64,000 bases of DNA from Mycolicibacterium parafortuitum (GCF_010725485.1 NZ_AP022598.1:4402001-4466000); one strand, 5' to 3'. Positions 8,505 to 17,270 are shown, counted from the first letter of the stretch. Program-made: numbers and translations. The notes: generated by a model from the sequence alone, not told the origin.

Positions 8505-9008
8505 ATGCGTCGTATCGCACGTACCTCAATGGCTGCGGTGATCGCGGTGAGCGGATCCGTGATCGCGGTTGCGGGAGCAGGAGGCGCCTCGGCTGAAACC
8601 GGTGCGGGCGCAGCGGCTGTCATTCCGTTCACACAGACCCTGCGGCGCTGTGATTTCTCGAAGTTCGCCTATACGGGCGGTGGGTACTACGGCAGGCCGA
8701 ACGCTTTCATGCGGATCGAGGGTGCAGATGTCGTCGCCGACATCCAGTTCGCCACCGGGGTGCCCAACACCGCGTACGAGGTCAGGCTCATCCAGTTGCC
8801 GCGCTCGTCCGCGCGCACCTGCAATCCCGGCGATCCGGGGGTCTGGGTGGCGACGCTGTTCACCGACGGCGCGGGTGGCGGGGCCGTGACGGTGCGCGGG
8901 CCGGTCGATCCCGCAGCCACCGGCGCCTGGATCTCGATGACCCGTCCTGGACAGTTCACGCAGAAGCCCGAAGAGTTCTATACCAGCGATTTCGTCTTCG
9001 ACTACTGA
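8505..9008 (+). CDS. Secreted hypothetical protein
   Basis: A 167-residue exported protein. A signal peptide covers about residues 1-30 (MRRIARTS, hydrophobic core, cleavage near ASA). The mature part has two cysteines (RRCDF and RTCNP) that could form a disulphide, and repeated beta-strand-like stretches ending in SDFVFDY. GAGGACGAC precedes the ATG. No enzyme motif is visible. It may be a cell-envelope or culture-filtrate protein. Confidence 0.7.
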   Translation: MRRIARTSMAAVIAVSGSVIAVAGAGGASAETGAGAAAVIPFTQTLRRCDFSKFAYTGGGYYGRPNAFMRIEGADVVADIQFATGVPNTAYEVRLIQLPRSSARTCNPGDPGVWVATLFTDGAGGGAVTVRGPVDPAATGAWISMTRPGQFTQKPEEFYTSDFVFDY

Positions 9009-9048
9009 GGCGTGGGCTACGGGGATGGCTACCGGGAACCCCCGGGTG

Positions 9049-9795
9049 CTAGGCCGGCACCACCACGGTGATGTGGCTGTCCCGGCGTTCGACGCGCATC
9101 CCGGCGCGGCGGGCTACCGCAGCGACCGCGGTCGCGTCGCCGGGCTCGGCCCGGCTGCCTGCCAGCGCCCGCGCCAGCCGGCCTTTGTGTGCCTTGTTGA
9201 AATGGCTCACGGTGCTGCGCCGTCCATCGGAATGTTCGGCGACCACGTCGACTGTCACCGCACCGGGCACCTTGCCCAGTGCGGCGTAGGAGCCCGACCG
9301 TAGATCGACCACCAGCTCCCCTTCGGCGATTCCGGCCAGCACAGGCTCCAGGGCGGGCTTCCAGAAGGCCGCCAGCGTCGGGCGGCCCGGCAGTTTGGAG
9401 CCGGCCGACAGTCGGTATGCCGGAATACGGTCGCCTGCGCGGACCAGTCCGAACAGCGCGGAGACCACCGCCAGCCGCTGTCCGGCCCGCGCCGCGGCCG
9501 CACCGCGCAGCGTCTCGACGTCGAGCGCGTCGTAGAGCACCCCGGTGTATCGCCGGATCGCGGGCAGCGTCGGGGAGGTGTACAGCGCCGCGTTGCGTTC
9601 GATTTCGGCGTCCTGGGACTTCGACAGGCCGAGCGCTGTGCGGCACGCCGCCGGATCGGCCGCGAGCTTGACCAGGTCGTCGACCAGATCGTGGCGGGAA
9701 TCGGTCAGCGCCGGGTTGGACAGCGAGTCCAGGTCGAGCGCGGGTCCGTCCCCGCCGTGGCGCTTGGTCTCAGAAGGCGGCAGCAGCACGATCAC
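9049..9795 (-). CDS. yaaA: Peroxide stress protein YaaA (DUF328)
   Basis: A 248-residue YaaA/DUF328 protein. The N-terminal signature LLPPSETK, then LSNPALT, RRYTGVLYDAL, SALFGLVRAGD and SHFNKAHKGRL match the family. YaaA in E. coli lowers free iron and limits oxidative DNA damage during peroxide stress. The start is taken as the GTG at 9795, giving the usual family length; no good ribosome binding site is visible. It is encoded just downstream of the NlpC/P60-like gene on the same strand. Confidence 0.88.
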   Translation of the reverse strand: MIVLLPPSETKRHGGDGPALDLDSLSNPALTDSRHDLVDDLVKLAADPAACRTALGLSKSQDAEIERNAALYTSPTLPAIRRYTGVLYDALDVETLRGAAAARAGQRLAVVSALFGLVRAGDRIPAYRLSAGSKLPGRPTLAAFWKPALEPVLAGIAEGELVVDLRSGSYAALGKVPGAVTVDVVAEHSDGRRSTVSHFNKAHKGRLARALAGSRAEPGDATAVAAVARRAGMRVERRDSHITVVVPA

Positions 9796-9821
9796 GGCAC
9801 AGACCGTATCGTCTGCCGGGC

Positions 9822-10370
9822 TCAGACCGGGGCGCCGGGCGGCGGGGGAGGAACCGGGGCGCCGGGCGGCGGGGGAGGAACCGGGGCGCCGGGCGGCGGG
9901 GGGACCTCGTGGCCGGCCATCACGATCGGTTCCCCGGGCGGGGGCGGCAGCACGTTCAGCGGCGGTGCGAGCGTCGGATCGGGCGGGGGCGGCATGTCGG
10001 CGGGCATGGGCAGGAACATGTGGTTGGTGAACTGGTCCTGGTAGGCGCCTCCGCCTCCGACCTTCACCCCGCCGCCCTCGCCGGACGAGACCGGGGTTCC
10101 GTCGGGCAGCGTGACGGCGGTGTGGCCGCTGTTCCAGCCGACGACCAGCGCACCCGGCTGGGTGCCGTACTGGAAGCCTCGCGAGAGCAGCGCGCTTTCG
10201 ATATTCCCGGTGTGGAACCTGTCGCCGTAGACCGGTCTGCCGGTCGCGGCGTTGGTCACCCACGACACGAGGCCTGAACAGTCCGTGCCGGCGGGGGAGT
10301 CACCGCCGACCACATACGGAGTTCCTGACACCTGGTTGACAAGTGTCAAGAGCGTGGCGATAGCAAACAT
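9822..10370 (-). CDS. NlpC/P60-like peptidase with proline-repeat tail
   Basis: A 182-residue protein. The NlpC/P60 core has the cysteine in GTDCSGL near residue 31 and the histidine in SGHTAVTLPDG near 89. These are the catalytic dyad of gamma-D-glutamyl-diamino acid endopeptidases, so unlike the RipD-like protein at 31419 it keeps its active site. The C-terminal 70 residues are proline-rich and end in repeats of PPPPPGAPV. The N-terminus lacks a clear signal peptide. I recall similar domains in mycobacteriophage lysins and tail tape-measure proteins, so a phage-related origin is possible. The ATG at 10370 is chosen; a longer form from 10427 is in frame. Confidence 0.7.
   Translation of the reverse strand: MFAIATLLTLVNQVSGTPYVVGGDSPAGTDCSGLVSWVTNAATGRPVYGDRFHTGNIESALLSRGFQYGTQPGALVVGWNSGHTAVTLPDGTPVSSGEGGGVKVGGGGAYQDQFTNHMFLPMPADMPPPPDPTLAPPLNVLPPPPGEPIVMAGHEVPPPPGAPVPPPPPGAPVPPPPPGAPV
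9826..9903 (-). repeat. 27-bp coding tandem repeat (2.9 copies)
   Basis: A 27-bp unit is repeated at 9826-9852, 9853-9879 and partly 9880-9903, with the first two copies identical. Each copy encodes PPPPPGAPV, and the array ends at the stop codon of the NlpC/P60-like gene. As an in-frame array it can change tail length without frameshift. Confidence 0.9.
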
Positions 10371-10636
10371 GTCGACGGACGTTAACAGAGGGTCTCTAAT
10401 ACAGCCAAAATCTGTGACGGTCGGCACATTGCCCGCCGATCAATGCGCATCGTCACGAAAAGCGTTGAATCAGGGCCATTTTGGCTGATGTGTGCGGTGT
10501 GACCCGATCGCCCCGAAAGGCGTTGTCGACCAGCGTCGTTCACACTTATCGCGTGCGGACGTGGCGCGACACGGCCGAGTCACGTTTTGGCAAAGTTCTT
10601 TGCTGTGAGCTCGTGGGAATTGTGCCGGGCGGGTGC

Positions 10637-11770
10637 TCAGCGGTGGGCGAGGAGCAGCGGCACCCGTTGTTCGGCCGTCGTCAGAGATCCGTGCTGACCC
10701 ACCAGCGAAGATTCGATCGGCTCGGCGGCCCGCCGCAGCAACCCGGTCGAGCCGCGGGCCGCGGCCACCACATCGCCGATCCTGGCGCGCACGGCGGGGC
10801 CGACCCGTTCGCCGAACCACCCGGCCGCGACCGCCTCGTCGCGGCTCACCACCCAGGCCCGGTCGCCGAGGGTGGTGCGCCACGCGGCGAGCACATCCTC
10901 GGTCGCGCCGTCGCGGGTGTAGATGTGCCGTGCCCTGACCTCGCCGCCGATCGCCTCGGTGCCGGCGCGCAGCTCGTCGCGCTCGTCGATGTCGACGACG
11001 GTGTCGTCGAGCGAGACCATGCCGTGGTCGGCGACCACCGCGAGCAGGCCGCCGAGCGGCAATCCCTCCACGATCGACTCGACCAGCCGGTCGACCTGGC
11101 GCAGCTGCATTCGCCAGGCCTGTGACCCCGGTCCGTGCAGATGCCCGACGAGGTCGAGATCGCCGTGGTAGCCGTAGCAGAATCCCCGATCGGCGAGCAC
11201 CGAACGCACGGTCGCCGCCAGATCTCCGATCGCGTGCACACCTATATATCTGCCGCCACGCAGCACCGCCCGCGTCAACCCGGAGCCGGTGAACTGCGCG
11301 GCGGACACGACGCTGACCGCGACACCGGCCGACGCGGCGCGCTCGAACACGGTCGGGTCGGGCTGGATCTGTTCCGGCGGCACTTGTTCCCGAAGGTCCG
11401 GGCCCCACGGGTGCGCGGTCCAGCGCAGTGCGTTGATCACTCCGACGTCGGGGAGCCGGAACGACATGCCGACCATGCCGTGCTCTCCCGAGCGGCGCCC
11501 GGTGCCCACCGCGGCGAGACCGGCGGCTGTGGTGGCCGGGAATCCGACGTGCAGACTCCTTCCGCGCATACCGGCCAGCACCGGCGCGTCGGCGGCGTAA
11601 CGGTCCAGCAGTTCGGCGCCGAGCCCGTCGACGAGCAGGACGCAGGCTCCCGCGACATCGAACGGCAGATCGATCCTCGGGTCGAAGCCGTCCACCCCCA
11701 TGGCGGCCAGCACCGACGGGGCGACGTCCGCGAGGTGCGGGACGGAGTGGTCGGGGCGCGGTAGATCCAT
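10637..11770 (-). CDS. Alkaline phosphatase superfamily phosphodiesterase-like protein
   Basis: A 377-residue member of the alkaline phosphatase/nucleotide pyrophosphatase superfamily. Metal-site motifs are visible as LLVDGLG near 46-52, the nucleophile threonine in FPATTAAG near 77-84, DLDLVGHLHG near 203, VADHGM near 247 and GQHG near the C-terminus. It should hydrolyse a phosphodiester or phosphomonoester; the substrate is unknown. It starts 13 bases after the stop of the CheY-like gene in the same direction, so it is probably the last gene of the signalling operon. Confidence 0.8.
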   Translation of the reverse strand: MDLPRPDHSVPHLADVAPSVLAAMGVDGFDPRIDLPFDVAGACVLLVDGLGAELLDRYAADAPVLAGMRGRSLHVGFPATTAAGLAAVGTGRRSGEHGMVGMSFRLPDVGVINALRWTAHPWGPDLREQVPPEQIQPDPTVFERAASAGVAVSVVSAAQFTGSGLTRAVLRGGRYIGVHAIGDLAATVRSVLADRGFCYGYHGDLDLVGHLHGPGSQAWRMQLRQVDRLVESIVEGLPLGGLLAVVADHGMVSLDDTVVDIDERDELRAGTEAIGGEVRARHIYTRDGATEDVLAAWRTTLGDRAWVVSRDEAVAAGWFGERVGPAVRARIGDVVAAARGSTGLLRRAAEPIESSLVGQHGSLTTAEQRVPLLLAHR

Positions 11771-11783
11771 GGGCAGGACCAGG

Positions 11784-12224
11784 TCAGTACTGCGGAAGCC
11801 GGACCACCTGAACGAAGAACTCGTCGATCTGGCGCACCGCGTTCATGAACTGGTCAAGGTCGACGGGCTTGGTCACGTAGGCGTTCGCGTGCAGCTTGTA
11901 GCTGCGCAGGATGTCCTCTTCGGCGGCCGATGTGGTCAGCACCACGACCGGGATATGGCTCAGTTCGGCGTCCGATTTGATCTGCTCGAGCAGTTGGCGG
12001 CCGTCGTACTTGGGCAGGTTCAGGTCGAGCAGGATCAGATCCGGGCGCGGCGCACCTTCGAAGGGTCCGCGCTGGTAGAGGAAGTCCAGACCTTCCTGAC
12101 CGTCGTGGGCGACGTGCAGGTTGTTCTTGATCTTGTTGTGTTCGAATGCTTCCCGCGTGATCAGCTCGTCGCCGGGGTCGTCTTCGATGAGCAGGACGTC
12201 GATTGCGCGTTCGGCCGGTGTCAT
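11784..12224 (-). CDS. CheY-like response regulator (single receiver)
   Basis: A 146-residue stand-alone receiver domain. The acidic pocket is E14-D15-D16, the phospho-acceptor is D67 (LLDLNLP), the switch threonines are in VVLTTSA and the lysine is in YVTKPVD. It resembles Rcp1-type regulators paired with phytochrome-like kinases. No output domain is present, so it signals by protein contact or acts in a phosphorelay. Its ATG overlaps the kinase stop by 4 bases, giving translational coupling. Confidence 0.92.
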   Translation of the reverse strand: MTPAERAIDVLLIEDDPGDELITREAFEHNKIKNNLHVAHDGQEGLDFLYQRGPFEGAPRPDLILLDLNLPKYDGRQLLEQIKSDAELSHIPVVVLTTSAAEEDILRSYKLHANAYVTKPVDLDQFMNAVRQIDEFFVQVVRLPQY

Positions 12225-13810
12225 GACGCCGATCCTTCCAGGGCGGTGTCGGCGGTGTCACCCTCGGTGACCGGCAGCGTGAACCGGAAACGGGTGCCTT
12301 CCTGGTAGGACGTATCGATCCCGATCGTGCCGCCATGGTGCTCGACGATCTTCTTGCACAGGGCCAGCCCGATGCCGGTGCCGGTGTAGGCGTCCCGGCC
12401 GTGCAGGCGCTGGAAGATCACGAACACCTTCTCGGAGAACTCCGGTGCGATACCGATCCCGTTGTCGGTCACGGTGAACGTCCAGTTCGAGGACTCATCG
12501 TCGGCTTCCCGATCGCAGTCGATGACGATGTGCGGCGCCACGCCGTCGCGGTGGAACTTCACCGCGTTGCCGATCAGGTTCTGCCACAACATCGTCAACA
12601 GCGTGGGGTCGCCGTTGATCGTCGGGAGCGCGACGGCGGGGCGCTCGATCACGGCGCCGGACTCCTCGATCGCCGCCGACAGGTTGCCCAGCGCGACGTC
12701 CAGCGCGGCTCCGAGGTCGACCTCGGACTCGGTCGCGTTGAGCCGTCCGACCCGGGAGAACGTGAGCAGATCGTTGATCAGCACCTGCATCCGCTTGGCG
12801 CCGTCGACGGCGAAACCGATGTACTCGACGCCGCGCTCGTCGAGCTTGTCGCCGTAGCGCTTCTCCAGCAGCTGACAGAACGACGCGACCTTGCGCAGCG
12901 GTTCCTGCAGGTCGTGGGATGCGACGTAGGCGAACTGCTCCAGTTCGGCGTTGGATCGGCGCAACTCCTCGGCGTGCTGGTCGAGGGTCTCCGTCGCAGC
13001 CCGCGACGCCTCCAGTTCGGCGACGATCCGCTGCCGCATGTTGTCGACGTCGACGCTGATCAGACGGATGTCCCGGGGTCCGTGCGGGACGATTTTCTCG
13101 CCGAAGTTGCCGCCGGCGATGCGCCGGCACGATTCGGCCAGCTGGGACAGCGGCCGCACCAGCGCGTGGCGTAGCAGCACCGCCAGCGCCACGATGGTCA
13201 CCGCGAACATCACAGCCAGGCCCAGCAGCACCGCGTTGCGCAACGTCCGGATTCTCTGCAGTTCCGCGACGCCCTCGTCGCGGGCCTGGCTCAGATGCTC
13301 GTTCTGGGTGTCGAACAGCGCGCGCAGGGTGTCGAAATCCCGCTTGCCGATGTCGGTCAGCGCCGTGTCGACCGGCCCGGGCGTACCCGGTCGGACGCCG
13401 GCCATCACCGGTTCGGCGTACTCGACCCGCCACGCGCCGGACGCCTCCTCGATCGCGTCAAGATCCTGGAGCAGATCGGGCCGGGCCTGCTCCAGCCGGC
13501 GGATGTCGGCGGCGGCCCGCTGTTCGGTGACCCGGCCCTCGTCATAGGGCAGCAGGAACTGTTCGTCGGCGGCGATCAGATAGCCGCGCACCGCGGTCTC
13601 CTGGTCGCGAAGCGCCGCCTGCAACTGATAGGCGGCCACCCGGGCCGGCTGGATCTCGTTGATCAGCTGATTGGACACCTGGTCGGTGCGCTGCAGCAGC
13701 ACCGCGACCGCGATGCCGCCCAGCAGCACCACCACGCCCGTCACTGCCAGCACGACGTACTGCCAGCCCTGCACCGTCAGGGCGCGTATGCCCCGCTGGT
13801 CGGGGCTCAT
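12221..13810 (-). CDS. CHASE3-HAMP sensor histidine kinase
   Basis: A 529-residue membrane kinase. TM1 is at about 17-39, an extracytoplasmic CHASE3-like helical domain at 41-190, TM2 at 192-213, HAMP at 214-266, and a coiled linker leads to the H-box YVASHDLQEPL with H299. The ATPase part has the N-box LWQNLIGNAVKFH, DNGIGI and GTGIGL. The H-box and ATPase resemble those of phytochrome-type kinases, but there is no chromophore domain. The gene overlaps both neighbours by 4 bases (ATGA). It probably phosphorylates both the CheY-like protein and the receiver of the SpoIIE protein; this is inference. Confidence 0.92.
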   Translation of the reverse strand: MSPDQRGIRALTVQGWQYVVLAVTGVVVLLGGIAVAVLLQRTDQVSNQLINEIQPARVAAYQLQAALRDQETAVRGYLIAADEQFLLPYDEGRVTEQRAAADIRRLEQARPDLLQDLDAIEEASGAWRVEYAEPVMAGVRPGTPGPVDTALTDIGKRDFDTLRALFDTQNEHLSQARDEGVAELQRIRTLRNAVLLGLAVMFAVTIVALAVLLRHALVRPLSQLAESCRRIAGGNFGEKIVPHGPRDIRLISVDVDNMRQRIVAELEASRAATETLDQHAEELRRSNAELEQFAYVASHDLQEPLRKVASFCQLLEKRYGDKLDERGVEYIGFAVDGAKRMQVLINDLLTFSRVGRLNATESEVDLGAALDVALGNLSAAIEESGAVIERPAVALPTINGDPTLLTMLWQNLIGNAVKFHRDGVAPHIVIDCDREADDESSNWTFTVTDNGIGIAPEFSEKVFVIFQRLHGRDAYTGTGIGLALCKKIVEHHGGTIGIDTSYQEGTRFRFTLPVTEGDTADTALEGSAS

Positions 13811-14982
13811 GCGGTCCGGGTCCGCTCGACCCGGACGACGGCGATGTCGTCGCTGATGCCGCCGTGCGAGGCCGCGCGCTCCTCGACGGCGTCGATCAGC
13901 GCGTCGACGAATGCGGGGCCCGGCAGATGCGCCAGCGAGCGCGCCAGTTCGAGCAGTCCCGCCTCACCGAGGCGCTCGTTGCCGCGGCCGATGTGACCTT
14001 CGAACAGGCCGTCGGTGAGCAGCACGAGCCCCATCCCGTCGGGAAGCTCGACCTGTTGCTCCGCCCAATCGCTGCCGTGCAGGCCCAGTGCCGGACCGCT
14101 GGCCGGTTCCACCCATTCGACGGTGCCCCGGCCGTGCAGCAGCATCCCGGGGTGGCCGGCCCGAACCGAGGTGATCGCGGTGCCGGCGGGCGGGATCCGC
14201 AGGCTCAGCACCGTCGCGAAGATGCCGCGGCCGGCGCGTTCGGCCCGCAGGATGCGTTCCAGTTGCTTCATCCGCTCGGGACCTTTGAACCCGGCGAACG
14301 TCAGCGCGCGCCACGCGATGCGCAGCGCCACCCCGAGGGCGGCTTCGTCGGCACCGTGCCCGGCGACGTCACCGATCATCACGTGCACCGTGCGGTCGGG
14401 GGTCTGGACGAAATCGTAGAAGTCGCCGCCCAGCAGCGCGTTCTCCCGGCTCGGACGGTACTGGGTGACGATTTCGACGCCCGGGTTGTCGAGCAGCAGC
14501 GGCGACGGCAGCAGGCCGCGCTCCAGCCGGGCGTTCTCCCGGGCCCGTAACTGGCTGGCGTGCAGGTCGACGGCGGTGAGCTCGGCGCGCTTACGTTCGA
14601 TCGCATAGAGCACGGCGCGGCGCAGCACCTCGGGGTCCACCCGGTCCTTGATCAGGTAGTCCTGCGCGCCCGCCGACACCGCGGACACCCCGAAGTGCTC
14701 ATCGTTCAACCCGGTGAGCACCACGATCGGGATGGTCGCGTCGAGTTTGGAGATGCGATTCAGTCCGTCGATGCCGTCGGTGTCGTGCAGATGCAGATCG
14801 AGAAGGATGCAGTCGGGCCGGGCGATCGAGATCTCCTGTTCGGCCCTGGCCATCGACTGGGCCCACACCACGTCGATATCGGCACCTGCGTCGGCGATCA
14901 ACTCCTCGACGAGGATCGCGTCTGCGCGATCGTCCTCCACCAGGAGCAGCGACAACGTGTCGCCGTTACTCGGGGCAAGCAT
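13807..14982 (-). CDS. Receiver-SpoIIE (PP2C) phosphatase
   Basis: A 391-residue response regulator with a phosphatase output. The receiver covers about 10-125 with E16-D17-D18, phospho-acceptor D62, T90 and K112. A short helical linker leads to a SpoIIE/PP2C domain with GGDFYDF, IGDVAGHG, TDGLFEGH and SDDIAVV, the acidic metal ligands. Such proteins dephosphorylate STAS anti-anti-sigma factors when the receiver is phosphorylated. AGGGGAAC precedes the ATG. It heads the operon with the kinase. The STAS protein at 941-1324 is a plausible substrate in the window. Confidence 0.92.
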   Translation of the reverse strand: MLAPSNGDTLSLLLVEDDRADAILVEELIADAGADIDVVWAQSMARAEQEISIARPDCILLDLHLHDTDGIDGLNRISKLDATIPIVVLTGLNDEHFGVSAVSAGAQDYLIKDRVDPEVLRRAVLYAIERKRAELTAVDLHASQLRARENARLERGLLPSPLLLDNPGVEIVTQYRPSRENALLGGDFYDFVQTPDRTVHVMIGDVAGHGADEAALGVALRIAWRALTFAGFKGPERMKQLERILRAERAGRGIFATVLSLRIPPAGTAITSVRAGHPGMLLHGRGTVEWVEPASGPALGLHGSDWAEQQVELPDGMGLVLLTDGLFEGHIGRGNERLGEAGLLELARSLAHLPGPAFVDALIDAVEERAASHGGISDDIAVVRVERTRTA

Positions 14983-15266
14983 GTTCCCCTGGCACCCTTG
15001 CCGGCGCGCGCACGGGGCACGGGCCTATGTGTGTGGTTGACAATTCCCCAGGAGGATACCCGTGCGGCGGGGTGCTCGGACACACCGCGGCGCGCGGCGT
15101 TGCGGGCCGACTCGGCGCCGGGCTCGCTGGTAACCTGCGACCCGTCGCCGGTTTTCACAGGCGCAGATCGGCCGGGGCCGGATGCGTCGTCCTGCCGAGG
15201 GGACCGGCATGAGAAGCCAGGGATTTCACGACCGAAACTCTGGGCCATTCGCTGAGATCTGACGAA

Positions 15267-16478
15267 ATGAGTCGCGTGCGTACCGGAGAGATCAGGGCCC
15301 TGTCCGGGCTGCGCATCGTCGCCGCGCTCTGGGTCGTCCTGTTCCACTTCCGCCCGATGATCGCCGAGGCCGCGCCGGGCTTCAGCAGCGCGCTGGCGCC
15401 GATGCTCAACGCCGGCGCACAGGGTGTCGACCTGTTCTTCATCCTCAGTGGGTTCGTGTTGGCGTGGAACTACCTGGATCGGATGGGGGACCGCTGGTCG
15501 ACGCGCTCGACGCTGCGGTTCCTGTGGCTGCGGTTGGCGCGGGTGTGGCCGGTGTACCTGGTCACGATGCACCTGGCCGCGGCGTTCGCGGTGTTCACGC
15601 TGTATGTCGGCGGGTTTCCGCTGCCGCCGCCGGTCATCGAATCGCTGAACGCGCTGAGCTGGCTCAAGCAGGTGTTCCTTGTCCAGCTGTGGTTCCAGCC
15701 GTACTTCGACGGCTCAAGCTGGAACGGGCCGGCCTGGTCGATCAGTGCGGAATGGTTGGCGTACCTGCTGTTCGGGGGGCTCGTGCTGGTCATCTTCCGG
15801 ATCGCGTCGGCCACCCGGGCGCGCGGACTCATCTGGCTGGCCGTCGCCGCCGCGCTCGCCCCCACACTGCTGTTGCTCGCCCACGGCGTCTTCTACACCC
15901 CGTGGAGCTGGTTGCCGCGGATCATCATGCAGTTCACCGCCGGTGCGCTGGCCTGCGCGGCGGTGCGCAAGCTGGTCCTCACCGATCGCGACCGCCGGAC
16001 CGCGGGCCTGGCGTCGCTGCTGCTCGGCGCTGCCATCGTCGGTGGGCTCTACGCGCTGGACACGTGGCCCCCGGGCGAGATGCTCGACGCCGGCGGGCTG
16101 GTCGACGTGCTGTTCGTGCCGTTCGTGATCGCGCTGTCGATCGGTGCGGGCACGTTACCGGCTTTCCTGTCGACGCGGGTCATGGTCTATCTGGGGCATA
16201 TCTCGTTCGGGCTGTACATGATTCACGAAATCGTGCACACGGTGTGGAATTGGGCGGTGCTGCAGTTCCGCATCGAACTGGTGCCTAGTTGGTGGGCCAA
16301 ACTCGTGGTCCTCGGATTGATCCTGGTGGCCGGCGTCGGCGCGGCGGTGCTCTACCACGTGGTCGAGGAACCGGCGCGGCGCTGGATGCGACGGATGATC
16401 GAGCCGCCGGCGAGGTCCGCCGACGCGGCCGAGCACACCGCCGGGCGGTTGCAATCCGTCGCGGCGCGGGCCGGGTGA
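15267..16478 (+). CDS. Membrane acyltransferase (acyltransferase-3/OafA family)
   Basis: A 403-residue integral membrane protein with about ten helices. The N-terminal signature (LSGLRIVAALWVVLFHF with H27) and the FFILSGFVL segment are typical of acyltransferase-3 enzymes, which move acetyl or longer acyl groups onto envelope glycans or lipids. Helix-rich sequence runs to about residue 370, followed by a charged cytoplasmic tail. The next gene, 58 bases downstream, encodes a secreted SGNH esterase. In other bacteria these two folds are often paired or fused for glycan O-acylation. Substrate unknown. Confidence 0.88.
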   Translation: MSRVRTGEIRALSGLRIVAALWVVLFHFRPMIAEAAPGFSSALAPMLNAGAQGVDLFFILSGFVLAWNYLDRMGDRWSTRSTLRFLWLRLARVWPVYLVTMHLAAAFAVFTLYVGGFPLPPPVIESLNALSWLKQVFLVQLWFQPYFDGSSWNGPAWSISAEWLAYLLFGGLVLVIFRIASATRARGLIWLAVAAALAPTLLLLAHGVFYTPWSWLPRIIMQFTAGALACAAVRKLVLTDRDRRTAGLASLLLGAAIVGGLYALDTWPPGEMLDAGGLVDVLFVPFVIALSIGAGTLPAFLSTRVMVYLGHISFGLYMIHEIVHTVWNWAVLQFRIELVPSWWAKLVVLGLILVAGVGAAVLYHVVEEPARRWMRRMIEPPARSADAAEHTAGRLQSVAARAG

Positions 16479-16524
16479 CGGTCGGCGAGCGGCGCGTCGT
16501 CGGGCCAACAAAGAGCGGCAACCC

Positions 16525-16530
16525 TAGGCT
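16525..16530 (+). promoter_or_regulatory. -10 box giving a leaderless SGNH mRNA
   Basis: TAGGCT fits TANNNT and ends 6 bases before the GTG at 16537. No Shine-Dalgarno lies between. The esterase gene is therefore likely to have its own leaderless transcript besides any read-through from the acyltransferase gene. Confidence 0.45.
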
Positions 16531-16536
16531 GGTGCA

Positions 16537-17226
16537 GTGAGTCGCCTTCTGTCAGTGGTGCTTTCCCTCGCTGTGCTTCTCAGTGCCGGCTACGCCCAGA
16601 GTCCGGAACCGCAGCACCGTGAGGTGCGGCACACCGATTTCGTCCGCAATCGCATCGCCGTGATCGGGGATTCGTACACGACGGGCAGTGACCAGGGCGG
16701 CAACGGCGCGCAGGGCTGGACCCCGCAGGTCTGGGAGGCGCTGACCGACCACGGCATCGCGGTGACCCCGACGGTGGCTGCCGAGGGCGGCGCCGGGTAC
16801 TGCGTCCGGGGTAACCGCGGCGGGGTGTTCGAAGACCTGGTCGTCCGTGCTGTGCGACCCGATGACGTGTTGGTGGTGTTCTTCGGCTCCCGCAACGACA
16901 TACCCGTCGATCCGTCACGGCTGTCGATTTCGATGTACGGCACGCTGCGGCTGGCCAAGCAGATCGCTCGGTCGGCGGACCTGTTGGTGATCGGCCCGCC
17001 GTGGCCGACCCCGAACCCGCCGCCGGAGGTGCTGCGGATTCGCGACGTGCTGAGCTATCAGGCCGAACTGGCCGGCGCCGACTTCGTCGATCCGATCGCG
17101 GCGGGCTGGTTCGCCGGACGGCCGGAGTTGATCGGCAAGGACGGTGTTCACCCCACCGATGCCGGGCACGCGTATATGGCGCAGAAGATCGCCCCGCTGA
17201 TCAGTTCGCGGCTGAACCCGTTCTGA
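16537..17226 (+). CDS. Secreted SGNH-fold esterase/lipase
   Basis: A 229-residue protein with a signal peptide at about 1-20. SGNH block I is GDSYTTG with nucleophile S46, block III is FFGSRND with the oxyanion asparagine, and block V is DGVHPTDAGH with the Asp/His pair. It is probably an exported carboxylesterase or deacylase. Position directly after the membrane acyltransferase suggests it acts on the same acylated envelope product; this is inference. The start is GTG. Confidence 0.85.
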   Translation: MSRLLSVVLSLAVLLSAGYAQSPEPQHREVRHTDFVRNRIAVIGDSYTTGSDQGGNGAQGWTPQVWEALTDHGIAVTPTVAAEGGAGYCVRGNRGGVFEDLVVRAVRPDDVLVVFFGSRNDIPVDPSRLSISMYGTLRLAKQIARSADLLVIGPPWPTPNPPPEVLRIRDVLSYQAELAGADFVDPIAAGWFAGRPELIGKDGVHPTDAGHAYMAQKIAPLISSRLNPF

Positions 17227-17240
17227 GGGAGCCGACAAAA

Positions 17241-17270
17241 AGAGGCGCCCGGAATCCGGGCGCCCCTTTC
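17241..17270. terminator. Bidirectional intrinsic terminator
   Basis: GGCGCCCGG (17244-17252) and CCGGGCGCC (17256-17264) form a 9-bp G/C stem with loop AAT. It is followed by CCTTTCT on the + strand and by TCTTTTTGT on the minus strand, so it is strongest for katG. It lies between the convergent SGNH and katG stop codons. Confidence 0.85.

Noticed and set aside
10336..10349. Palindrome TTGACA-AG-TGTCAA
   Set aside because: It lies inside the first codons of the NlpC/P60-like gene, and no promoter layout fits the gene starts around it. It could be chance; not enough to call an operator.
15027..15212. Short + strand frame after an AGGAGG box near 15053, with an Arg-rich 23-codon frame from the GTG at 15062
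   Set aside because: The best-placed start gives an arginine-rich peptide without any motif. The AGGAGG match is likely chance in a G-rich gap.
14983..15266. Possible SigB/SigF-type promoter (GGGTAT on the minus strand near 15058) for the signalling operon
   Set aside because: No matching -35 element at the right distance was found, so the motif is left unannotated.
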